Shown here one piece after another: positions 40,801 through 52,800 of a stretch of 64,000 nucleotides of DNA; the first letter of the stretch is position 1, and every line of letters begins with the position of its first letter. The position numbers and the translations under genes were made by a program. The stretch covers positions 32,048,266 to 32,112,265 of the forward strand of contig OX328103.1 in assembly GCA_946811185.2 (NCBI GenBank), read 5' to 3'. The notes beneath the pieces are model-generated. The model had not been told where the DNA came from, did not search any database, and worked only from the letters and a program-made list of their open reading frames with translations. This DNA is from Hippopus hippopus (taxonomy: Eukaryota; Mollusca; Bivalvia; Cardiida; Cardiidae).

Positions 40801-43800
40801 TTTGATTTTGAATGCAAACAAGACACAGGTGTACACATCCCGAATTATTGTATTGCACACAGAGCATGTGATGAATGTATCGATAAATCACTTGATTTTC
40901 ATTGTTCTACATGCAGTGAATTTGAAGAGGGTAGGGAAGTTATTTTTCAAGGTGAAGAAACTTTGAGTCAATTTTGCAAGTGGCTCTTTTCAAAACATCA
41001 TAAAGGAGTCACGGCTATTGCCCATAATTTCAAAGGTTATGACGGTCAGTTCATTCTTGGCTATATTGTCAAAGTTGGGTTAAAACTTCCAAAATTGATC
41101 ATGAATGGAAACAATATTATGAAGTTAGAACTGAATGGTGTACGTCTGGTCGATTCTTTCAATTTCATTAGCTTTGGTTTGGCAAAATTTCCAGCCATAT
41201 TTGGTCTTCAAGAAAATAAAAAAGGTTACTTTCCTCACTGGGCAAATACAGATGAATTTTGGAGTTACATTGGACCTTACTTGGATATGTCTTATTACAA
41301 ACCCGCCCAAAGACTTGTTCTGTCTACATTTTTTCCCATACAACGGGTCATAACTTTTTTGCTATATTAGCATGAAACGTAGCATGGAAAAAAATGTATG
41401 TGATTTCTGTCAGATCCGAGCTCTTTAAAAAATTTTCAATCCTCAGTAAACGTATAAAGCTCGGCGTTATTTTCATACATTCACCATTTTTTGACTCTCA
41501 GCTAACGATCACTTCGAAAGCGGTATCAATATTCGGAAGCAGTATCAATATTCGGAAGCAGTATCAATATGGAGGAGATAAATTATCAACTACGTGAGGC
41601 TCTCCAAGAATATCTAAATGCAGGTCAACAGTTATTACAACTAAACACTCATTTCGTAGGAGAGGAGGAACAAAACCAACTACAACGTATAACACAGCCA
41701 TACAAAGATCTCGGCGGAAGATTAGTTCGGTAATGGAGCAATGGTAATCAGAAAAAGAGTTGAAGCATGCCCCATTTGCCAAGCGAATTTCGGATGCTGT
41801 CATTAGAAGTGGAAAAAACAACGTGAGACGAAAAAACACAGCCTCCAAAACAAAACAGCCCTTTTCAGGGCTAACCCAACAGTTCTTTTCAGAGCTAACC
41901 CAACAGTCCTTTTCAGGACTAACCATTTACCACGAAAGTTCTATCTTCAAATTGTCATTTCTTCAAATTGTCAAAACTTCTTTCTTTTAGAAGAGTTACA
42001 CTCCGAAGAGTAAAAAAACTCAGAAAAAGTCTAAGTCCAACTCAGTGCTCAGGCTTTTAGAGAGAAAATTCATTCATAGATGCAGAAAAAAATCAGAAAG
42101 ACTAAGTCCAACTCAGTGATATAGGGACAAATTCCTTTTAGAAAAGAGAATTCATTCATAGGGTAAAAAAAAGTCTATGTTCAACTCAATGGTTAGGCAT
42201 TTAGAAAAGAGAATTCATTCATAGATGTAGAAAAAAGTCTAAGTCCAACTCAGTGATTTAGGGACAAATTCCTTTTAGAAAAGAAAAATCATTCATAGAT
42301 GCAGAAAAAAGACTAAGTCCAACTCAGTGGTCAGGCTTTTAGAAAGAAAATCATTCATAGGGTAAAAAAAAGTCTATGTTCAACTCAATGGTTAGGCATT
42401 TAGAAAAGAGAATTCATTCATAGATGTAGAAAAAAGTCTAAGTCCAACTCAATGTCCAGACATTTAGAAAGAAAAATCATCCATAGATGCAGAAAAAAGA
42501 CTAAGTCCAACTCAGCGCTCAGTCTTTTAGAGAAATCATTCATAGATGCAGAAAAAAGTCTAAGTCCAACTCAATGTCCAGACATTTAGAAAGAAAAATC
42601 ATCCATAGATGCAGAAAAAAGACTAAGTCCAACTCAGCGCTCAGTCTTTTAGAGAAATCATTCATAGATGCAGAAAAAAGCTTAAGTCCAACTCAATGGT
42701 CAGTCTTTTAGAGAGAAAAATCATCCATAGGGTGAAAAAACTAAGTCCAACTCAATGGTCAGGCTTTTAGAAAGAGAAATTATTCATAGGGTAAAAAAGT
42801 CTAAGTTCAACTCAATGATTAGGCAATTAGAAAAGAGAATTCATTCATAGGTGAAAAAACTAAGTACAACTCACTGATATAGGGACAAATTCCTTTTAGA
42901 GAGAAAAATCATTCATAGGATGAAAAAAGCTAAGTTCAACTCAATGGCCAAACATTTAGAGAGAAGAAATCATCCATAGATAAGAAAAAAGTCTAAGTCC
43001 AACTCACTGATATAGGGACAAATTCCTTTTAGAGAGAAAAAATCATTCATAGATAAGAAAAAAGTCTAAGTCCAACTCAGTGGTCAGGCTTTTAGAAAGA
43101 AAATCATTCATAGGGTAAAAAAAGTCTATGTTCAACTCACTGATATAGGGACAAATTCCTTTTAGAGAGAAAAAATCATCCATAATTGCAGAAAAAGACT
43201 AAGTCCAACTCAATATCCAGACATTTAGAAAGAAAATTCATTCATAGGGTAAAAAAAGTCTAAGTTCAACTCAATGGTCAGGCTTTTAGAAAGAGAGAAA
43301 ATCATTCATAGGGTGAAAAAACTAAGTCCAACTCAATGGTCAGGCTTTTAGAGAAAAATCATTCATAGGTGAAGAAAAAAACTAAGTCCAACTCAATGGT
43401 CAGGCTTTTAGAAAGAAAATCATTCATAGGGTAAAAAAAAGTCTATGTTCAACTCACTGATATAGGGACAAATTCCTTTTAGAGAGAAAAAATCATTCAT
43501 AATTGCAGAAAAAGACTAAGTCCAACTCAGTGTCCAGACATTTAGAAAGAAAATTCATTCATAGGGTAAAAAAAGTCTATGCTCAACTCAATGGTTAGAC
43601 ATTTAGAAAAGAGAATTCATTCATAATTGCAGAAAAAGTCTAAGTCCAACTCAATGTCCAGACATTTAGAAAGAAAAATCATTCATAGATGCAGAAAAAA
43701 GACTAAGTCCAACTCAGTGGTCAGGCTTTTAGAAAGAAAATCATTCATAGGGTAAAAAAAAGTCTATGTTCAACTCAATGGTCAGGCTTTTAGAGAAAAA

Positions 43801-46800
43801 TCATTCATAGGTGAAGAAAAAAACTAAGTCCAACTCAATGGTCAGGCTTTTAGAAAGAAAATCATTCATAGGGTAAAAAAAAGTCTATGTTCAACTCACT
43901 GATATAGGGACAAATTCCTTTTAGAGAGAAAAAATCATTCATAATTGCAGAAAAAGACTAAGTCCAACTCAATGTCCAGACATTTAGAAAGAAAATTCAT
44001 TCATAGGGTAAAAAAAGTCTATGCTCAACTCAATGGTTAGACATTTAGAAAAGAGAATTCATTCATAATTGCAGAAAAAGTCTAAGTCCAACTCAATGTC
44101 CAGACATTTAGAAAGAAAAATCATTCATAGATGCAGAAAAAAGACTAAGTCCAACTCAGTGGTCAGGCTTTTAGAAAGAAAATCATTCATAGGGTAAAAA
44201 AAAGTCTATGTTCAACTCAATGGTCAGGCTTTTAGAGAGAAATCATTCATAGGTGAAGAAAAAAACTAAGTCCAACTCAATGGTCAGGCTTTTAGAAAGA
44301 AAATCATTCATAGGGTAAAAAAAAGTCTATGTTCAACTCACTGATACAGGGACAAATTCCTTTTAGAGAGAAAAAATCATTCATAATTGCAGAAAAAGAC
44401 TAAGTCCAACTCAATGTCCAGACATTTAGAAAGAAAATTCATTCATAGGGTAAAAAAAGTCTATGCTCAACTCAATGGTTAGACATTTAGAAAAGAGAAT
44501 TCATTCATAATTGCAGAAAAAGTCTAAGTCCAACTCAATGTCCAGACATTTAGAAAGAAAAATCATTCATAGATGCAGAAAAAAGACTAAGTCCAACTCA
44601 GTGGTCAGGCTTTTAGAAAGAAAATCATTCATAGGGTAAAAAAAAGTCTATTTTCAACTCAGTGCTCAGACATTTAGAAAGAAAAATCATACATAGGTGA
44701 AGAAAAAACTAAGTCCAACTCAATGGTCAGGCTTTTAGAAAGAGAGAGAGAAAATCAATCATAGGGTGAAAAAAACTAAGTCCAACTCAGTGATATAGGG
44801 ATAAATTCCTTTTAGAGAGAAAAAATCATACATAGGTGAAGAAAAACTAAGTCCAACTCAATGATCAGGCTTTTAGAAAGAGAGAAAATCATTCATAGAT
44901 GCAGAAAAAAAGACTAAGTCCAACTCAATGTCCAGACATTTAGAAAGAAAATTCATTCATAGGGTGAAAAAACTAAGTCCAACTCAGTGCTCAGACATTT
45001 AGAAAGAAAAAACTAAGTCCAACTCAATGATCAGGCTTTTAGAAAGAGAGAAAATCAATCATAGGGTGAAAAAAACTAAGTCCAACTCAGTGATCAGTCA
45101 TTTAGAAAGAGAAAAAATCATCCATAGGGTGAAAAAACTAAGCCCAACTCAATGTCCAGGCATTTAGAAAGAGAGAAAATCATTCATAGGGTAAAAAACT
45201 AAGTCCAACTCAGTGATCAGGTCTGACAGATCCCTATAGAGCACTCGAAGATGTATCATTTTTTGGTCCCCCCTTCCCCGCCCTTCGCTTTTTTTTGCAG
45301 AAAAATTCCACTCAGGGAGGAGAGCCTGGGTAATTTTTCCCCCCCTTCGCTTTTTTGCAGAAAAATTCCACTCAGGGTAGAGAGCCTGGGTAATTTTTTC
45401 GCCAGGGTATCCTCCACAAGGCCGCCATTTTGAATGCTATGATTCTATTTATAGTAACATTTTCATGCGGAATCTCGGACTTTATCGCTTATTCGCAACT
45501 TTTCGGACCTTCGGGAGGGCAAACTAGCCCACATTTTTGTCAGGGACGGTGATATAGGGCACTCAGGGACGTGAGCATGGTGCACTACCCAGGCCGGGGT
45601 AGTGCACCATGCTCACGTCCTTTACTACTGATGGCCCTGTTCAGTTCAGGAATAGTCTGGGGGTTGTTCTGATAGACATTATCCTTGAAATAACCCCACA
45701 GATAAAAATCTGGGGGGTTAAGGTTTTGGCGAGTGTGAAGCCCATTCAGAGTCACGCCGCCTACTGATGAGACAATCACCAAAGTGTCCACGCAGCCATT
45801 CTAACGAGTCATTTGAAGTTAAGAAGTTGCTACATCTTGTTGAAACCACTGTTCATCCCTCAAAGCACCTCTTTGTCTGCCCAAAACTTTTTAACGACCA
45901 CTAGGTAGCGCTCAGTATTGATTGTGACTGACCGTTCATTCTGGTCTTCAAACCAGTAAGGACCAATGATCCCATGTTTTCATATTGCAACTCATGCAGT
46001 GTACTTGATGAAGGGCACCCAGGCCTCTGCAGACAATCTTCTGGTGGGTTTGTCCCCCAGAAGATGTTATTCCTTGAGTTCACTCTTAGCAATTAATGCT
46101 GAGCAAGGAGTGTGTCAGAGTTATTGACAATTTGCATGTCATATCCAGGTGTGATTCCAAAGCAGAGGTGCACATTTGGAGTATATCATGGAACAGAGAT
46201 AAAACAAAGACTGTTGGACATTCATGGCTGTAACTTGGTGGACAAGTCAGGCATAGACTGAAGTTCATTTGTACCAAAAATGGTTGGATTGCAAAAAGGA
46301 TTGTGAATTTTATTAACGATTTCATGGGTGGCATTCTTTTTCGTGTCACCCTATATAAGATTTCTTGAGTGCAGAGTCCCCTTAATCTTTTTCTAAATCA
46401 GTTTTAATTTCTGTTAAATACTTTACGAATTTGAGGTAAAATTAATGATTACTCTCAGCTCAAGTAAATTGTCGTCCAACATTTTGGACCACTAATGCAG
46501 TATATGACGTCATTAAAATGATGTCACACTTTAACTACTTGAATAAGATGACATTTGAAAGCTTAAGTCGGTTACCAGATAATTAATGCTCATCTGTGCA
46601 ATTTTTCGTAATCATATATGAAATAGTTTTCAAAATAATGAGGTCGTCTGCCATCTTTATGATCACCCCTGGTATATCAGATGACAAAATTTTACTGTTT
46701 TAATGAAACATATACAAATGGCATATTAAATGTGGATCTAATGATAGGATTGTCATATAAAGGATAGAAAACACTGTGAGAAAAGGAGAAAAGACTGGTT

Positions 46801-49800
46801 GCTGGAAACCTATGATTATGTATCCCTTTTAAATTTAGTGGTGCACCTTTTTTTGTCCTGGTCAGTTAACCCATTACCACACAATCCCGAGTTTTGACGC
46901 CCCTGTAGGAGAAGGCTTTTGAAAACATTGTGGGAAAAAGAGAAAATTCTGGTAACCAGCATATTCTCCTTTTCCCACAATGTTTTCTTCCCCATCCAAA
47001 ACAAAAATCATCATTTCAGTTACATTTAATTTGTTGTCTGCAAATCCTTTCAATTTCGACCAGTCTAATTTTTTGTCGTGTGGTAAAGAGTTAAGGCAGG
47101 GTTACATGACCTTGAATCTAGAAACAAGCAGTTCATGACTTAGTATGCATTGCTTTACATAGCTGTTGTATTGTGTTCTGACAGACCCACTGTATTACCT
47201 GCAACAAGATGTGAACAGTTTGCACCCACTGTTGCTGAAAACAGATGATGATGAAGTAAACAGTCAGGTTCATAAACTCTTGTTGAGACTGGGTATTAAA
47301 CAGTTGTCTCCCTTCGATGTGATCAACCACCATGTTATACCAGTGTTAAAATCTGAAGCCTGGAAAGTAAGTCATTCTACAAAGATGTTGTTTGGCTGTC
47401 TTTGTTAGACCCTTTGCCAGACAAACTTGTGTTTTTACAACCATAAGGTGAAAGACTCTTGAATACATTCTGAAAAAAGGAGAAAATGCTGGTTATTGGC
47501 ATTTTCTCCTTTACCCACAATGTGTTCTACCCTATCAAAGAAATACAAAATTATTTGAACCCCATGTTATTTTCGACCTGCAAACGCTTAACATATGGAC
47601 AAGTTAAAACTTTTTTGTTTGGTAAACAGGTAATTACATAGTATGTAACTTGTTTCAAACAAAATGGGAATCTGACCCTTTACCAAATAATCCCAAGTTT
47701 TAACAACGCTTAAGTGAAAAGCTTTGGAAAATATTTTAGAAAAAGGCCTAAAAGCTTGTAATCTTTATATTGATGATATGTTGTCTGCAAATGTTTTTTA
47801 ATTTGGACAAATCCAAAATTTTGCTGCTTGTTAAAGAGCTAAAGCTGCATTAGATATCTAACAGAGCTTTAAATATTGTAATAAAGGACTTGATTTTTTT
47901 TTTTTTTCTTTTTTTGTTTTTGATATTTCTTTTAGCTTTTTTGGGAATTGAACAGTATTTGTTTGTTTCAATATTGATACAATAATTTTTTACTGCAAGA
48001 CTTTACATTTTTCTACAAATGGCCAGAATTGTATTACAATATGACAAGTAATTTTAGGATCATCAAACAATTTCTGACGGTACTCCCAGTATTTCCCAGT
48101 TGTTCAGCAATACAGTAGTTATTGCATGAAATTTTTACCTTGTATTTCTATATCCATTTCGTATATAATGCCTAGAGAGCATTGTGTTTCTTGGTAAAAG
48201 AATTAACATTCCAAATTCATTTCTCAGTCAATCCAATACAAAATATGGTATCGAGCATTTTCTCTATATCCAAAAATATTTTCTCTCCTTCCAAAAATAA
48301 ATGTCATTTTTTGAGTCACATTTATTTTAATTTGAACAAGTCTAAACTATTGTTGTTCAGTAAAGATTTTATGCTGAGGCTTCAAAAAGATTAATTTTTT
48401 TTGAGAGAGAGAGAAACATATTTTTTTTCCATATTTCATATACTGTGATATATATGCTTTTCTTTTCAGAACAAATCCCAGGCAACCATCATATCTTACA
48501 TCATTTATGTGAAAGAGCAGACAGAGAAGCAGAACAATGTATGTAACATGGATGAAATAAAGGACATAGCTCAAGTTATTACAAACAAGGGAATAAAGAA
48601 TCCAAACAGAGAACCAGTGCATTTCTCTCATCACTATGGAAATACAATAGACCTGCAGAAAACCTTTCCAGGTAATTTAGATTACCGATATGCAAATTAG
48701 TGCTTTCTCTGCCAACAGTTTCTTGCTGAGTCCTGTAGCACAGTCTTTACCAAAAGACAAAATTATGGACTTTTTAGACGACAAATTCAGTGTGGCTCAT
48801 ATGAAGGGATTTGTTTTTGAAGGGGTTGAAAACATTGTGGGAAAAGGAGAAAATGCTGGTTACCAGCATTTTCTCCTTTTCCCACAATGTTTTCAAAAGC
48901 CTCCCTTTTCAGGGTCATTAGAACTTGGTATTATGTTGTAAAGGGTTAATTCAGAGAGCTTAAAATCCACATTCATCCAAAATTATTTCCCCTTCCTATC
49001 AACTTTTTGAGACTTATTCTAGCTCTTAAATGAAACTGAAATTAGCCCAAACCCTTTACCTCATTTCCCAAGTTTTAACGATTCTGAGAGAAAAGCTTGT
49101 AGAAAACATTGTGGGAAAAGGAGAAAATGCTGGTAACTATCATCTTTTTTCCTTTTCTGGCATTGTTTTCAGAGACAAATTCCATCATTTGAACCACATT
49201 TAAATAGTTGTCTGCAAATACTTTCAGTGGAGATTAAGTATACATTTTGTGTCATGTGGTAAGGTGTTTACAAAGTGTTGACTTGCATTAAAATCCAGTG
49301 TCTAAAGGTATTGCTCTTGCTACAAATAGATGCTTGATACACACCAAGACTGTACTAGGTGCTTTCTACGTATTCCGTATAGAACTTGTAATTTCATATC
49401 TTTTCTTTTACCTTCTACATTAAAACAGTATTTTTTATGTATCCTTATTGATAGCAATTGCAGACTGTCTCGGATCTGTCTCAGAAGATGAAATTAGCAT
49501 ACATAAAGAGTAGAAAACATTGGAGGAAAGTGAACAATACTGGTTATTGGCATATTCTCCTTTTCTAACAATGTTTTCAAAAGCTGTCTTTCTCAGGGTC
49601 ATTAAAACTGTGGGTTGATTTGTAAAGAGGTAATAATTCAACTAAAGTGGACTCAGTCTGTTTACTTTAATTGGACTGGTGTTCTCAAATTTTGAATTTT
49701 TGTCACAGAGTATGACTAGATTTTAGGTTACCCAGCTGCTTATGTGTTCTTAGACTTGTATTTTTCGATTTTCTATTTTTAGGTTATCAATGGACAGTAG

Positions 49801-52800
49801 TAGACCCTGTTTACCTTCCCCCACAACCCTCACACTTGACCCTGGTGAGCTGGCATGATTTCTTTTTGAAGTTGGGAGTTGAAGACTATTTTTCTGTACA
49901 GAAAAGAGAAGTTCGCTTGAAAAGGGAAGAACTGGTACGTTTACTTTTGGTTTTGGAGATAGATAAAATTGTTCAATAAACTAGGAAGGTGCCTTGTGCA
50001 AACAGGTTCTTAGATATAAATGTGGGATTGTATACATCACATGGACTATGTACCAGATGACAAAACTCCTTTATAATATTAAAAGTGTTTGTAGACTGAA
50101 GATTTATAAGGTAACCAACGTTATCTCCTTTTCCCAGAATATTTTTCAAAAGCTTCCTATCTCAAAGTTATTACAACGCAGACTTTGTGGTCAGGGGTTA
50201 AAAAATTAGTAGACATACAAGCATCTGCCTCTGTCTCCTGTTGCCTGTATGCAGAGTGCTGGTCTACTATAACGCGCCTACTTTGGTTTAAGTACATACA
50301 CATGTAAAATAGTGTAGTGGCTTTATAGTTATGGTAGAATCAACAAGTTTTTTGAAGTCTTGGACAAAAAACCTCAGTATTGTCAGCATGTTTTAACTCT
50401 TTAACACATAATCCTGGGCTACAAAGACTTCAAGATAGACGACTTTTGAAAATCTTGTGGGAAAATGAGAATATGTTGGTAACCACCATTTTTTCCTTTT
50501 CCCCAATATTTCCCTTTCAAAGACATTTTCCACCATTTGTGGTCCTTTAGTCTTTATTTCATCTACAAATGTTTAGGATTTGAACAAGTCAAAAATTTTT
50601 TTTGTTTAGTGAAGAATTAATGGAACAAGCTCAGTAATGTAGCTGGATTTTGAATTTTTTCCACCAAAAAAGTTACCTTGAAGACTTATGTTTCATTCTG
50701 TAGGAAACGTCCATATGGAAGAATGAGGTTGATTTCTGGCCACAAGGGGAGACAGAGTATGTAATACAAGATTATTACAGTGAGGAATTAGAAACACTGA
50801 TAACAAATAACAAATACACAACTGGAGAAGCATTCCAAGGACAGATGAGGGCTTTGTGTTTGTGCTTAGAAAAAATGTGGGATAGTAAATTCTCTAGATA
50901 CACAAAAACCAATTGTTGTGATACAAATGGTAGAGTCCTGAAAGAAACAAATACATCTCTGAGTATTTTGCTTCAGACAAGCTGTTGGCTTCCTGCCTTG
51001 CAATGCTTTTGTTATGGAGAACCAGATGGAAATGTCAGAATGTCCAAAACTATAGAAATGAGGGAACCACCTGCTATATTTATTCACTCAGATACATTGG
51101 AGAGGCTTTTGTCAAACAAAGTGCTGTATCTAGATGTAAGGCTGTCTCTGAACAGTACTTTCCATCAATTTTTAGGGCTCAAGAATTCTGTTAACATAGA
51201 AACAGTGAAAGAGTATTTGTTACAGTGGTGTGCCAGAAATGAGGACAATGTACCAGCTGTATTTTCCACATCTTTGAGTCACATGAAGCAGGTTTATATT
51301 TACCTTAGCCAGGAATTAAATATTGGAAATCTTCAAAACTTACTACGAGATCATCCAATATATTTTGTGCCTTTGAGGCCTTGTGGGCCAGATGACCTTG
51401 TTGCAGGGCAGATGTTGAATAGGAAAGAAATGTGGTTGGCAGACAGAACCGGATTGTTTGATAAGTACAGGGGACTCTTAGAAGAATTTCATTCAGAAAT
51501 CTGTAAAAAACGAACACTGATCAACTTCTACGGCAACACACCAGATTTACTGAATATTTTCGGACAAGAAGGCAAAATAGATCAACAGCCACAAGTTGAA
51601 GAGTATATGGAGCTGCTTTCATTACTCTGTACAACAAGTTTACCAAAAGACATTGCTGTTTTTAGTGATGTTTTGTATATCTTTACAATGATTGGTCAAG
51701 CTCTGGCACACCCACCTGAGGCCCCAAATGAGGAAACCGCAAATATGATGCAGAATTCACTGAAAGAAAAGGTGAAGAAGAAGATACAAAAGGAAAAAGT
51801 AAGTGGTAGCTGTTTGTGTGGAGAGAAAAAAGTGACTATATAAATGGAAAAGTACTACAGAATGTACCTATTGCTCATTTTTAGATATGCCATTTTCTAA
51901 GGAAACATCAGTGTATTGTCACAGTCATAGCCCCGTTTTTTGTTATCTGTGTTGTCGTGGTGCGAAAATTGATGAAGCTTTTGCAACTGGCATAGATAAA
52001 GAAGAGACTGTGCAGACTGTGCAATCTGATCATAGATCTGCACGGTATGTTAAGTTAGACCAAAATCATCCTTAAGTGTAGAGGAAAATCAAGTTTTAGA
52101 TCTTGGAAAAAGTGAAATAATGAAGTATTTTGTTGGCAGTGAAAAAGTTAACCTTTTACAAAACAGTTTAAACGACCCTGAAGAGGATGATTTTTGAAAG
52201 CATTGTTGGATAAGGAGAAAATACTGGTAACCAGCATTTTCTTCTTGTCCTACAAAGTTTTCTAACTTTTCAAAGACTGGTCCCTTATTTGAGCAATGTT
52301 TGATTTCTTGTCTGCAAATGCTTTTACTAGACTTTCTCTTGGATTTTCAGGTATTACCCACAAAGAAAGGGTTGTGGGTTAGTCTGAATGACAAACCAAT
52401 GATAGCTGATAACAGGGACTGGGAGAAAATGTTTGCTGACAAAGACAAGGTCCATTTCCTTGACCTTGAAGATAAACAAGGTCATTCTAAACATAGGCAA
52501 GCCAGACATGGGCGATCAAGAATAAAAGGTTAGTTTGATGTCAAGGATTGAAAAGAACTTTTCTTAGAAGTGACATATTTTTTATGCTTCTGGTTGACCA
52601 TCTGTCTCCATATCAATTGAATCCTTGGGTTAGGTTTCTAGATTTGACCATTTCCTTTGGGCATTTAAAGTGGCTGTCTCCACATTTGCAGAGCATTTGT
52701 CTTAACAAGCTACTAGCACACAACAACTAACCCATAGAAGTTCGAACAAAACCTAAGCTGTTTTGTAGAGAATGCAAGTCAGGATCAGACTGTTTTGTGC

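Larger units (their letters stand above)
32481..45629. mobile_element. Polinton/Maverick-like element with giant inverted repeats, deletion derivative
   Basis: 13,149 bp. It starts AGTAAAGG-type (AGTAGTAAAGGACGTGAGCA) and ends with the reverse complement. AATGGC precedes and GATGGC follows, a 6-bp duplication with one mismatch. The arms are 32481-36804 and 41306-45629. The inside (4.5 kb) has two minus-strand genes and two fragments of a protein-primed DNA polymerase B, the hallmark of Polintons and adintoviruses. I see no integrase, packaging ATPase, protease or capsid gene, so it cannot be autonomous. The call rests on the polymerase, the AG end and the 6-bp duplication. Confidence 0.85.
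41306..45629 (-). repeat. Right terminal inverted repeat (4,324 bp)
   Basis: Reverse complement of the left arm with identical length. Its inner border (CCCAAAGACTT at 41306) falls inside the polymerase reading frame. Confidence 0.9.
32197..46353 (-). mobile_element. Fold-back Tc/mariner-type element (about 1 kb), split by the Polinton
   Basis: Begins CAGGGTGACAC at 32197 and ends with its reverse form (TAGGGTGACAC) at 46353; TA lies on both sides (32195-32196 and 46354-46355). About 255 bp at each end are inverted copies of one another, both carrying the transposase 3' end (an EVHIW-type tail and 3' flank). Between them the minus strand at 46092-45640 shows DDE transposase remnants, including FEDQNER-like and PPDFYLWGYFKDNVYQNNPQ segments with frameshifts and stops. 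Confidence 0.8.
31194..46672 (-). mobile_element. Dead mariner transposon, split by nested insertions
   Basis: Inverted ends CGAGGGGTGATCAGAGAG (31194) and, reversed, CCAGGGGTGATCATAAAG (46672), with TA on both sides. Removing the insert leaves about 1.3 kb, the usual mariner size. Transposase pieces read on the minus strand: a start region near 46500 (LLELRVIINF), then 32194-31904 (RFRHECDTVNDDPKSG, an HTH region) and 31685-31323 with HQDDDIAHKA and, 34 residues later, Asn where DD34D enzymes have their last Asp. The missing Asp, a stop and the insertion make it inactive. Confidence 0.85.

Noticed and set aside
46086..46349. 87-codon open frame on the minus strand
   Set aside because: It lies antisense to the inverted copy of the transposase end and has no family resemblance.
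48742..48949. Many short open frames with a recurring protein-like string (such as ENIVGKGENAGYQHFLLFPQ) on both strands
   Set aside because: They are translations of the MITE-A hairpin, repeated wherever a copy lies. They have no start context, no conserved length and no coding signal.
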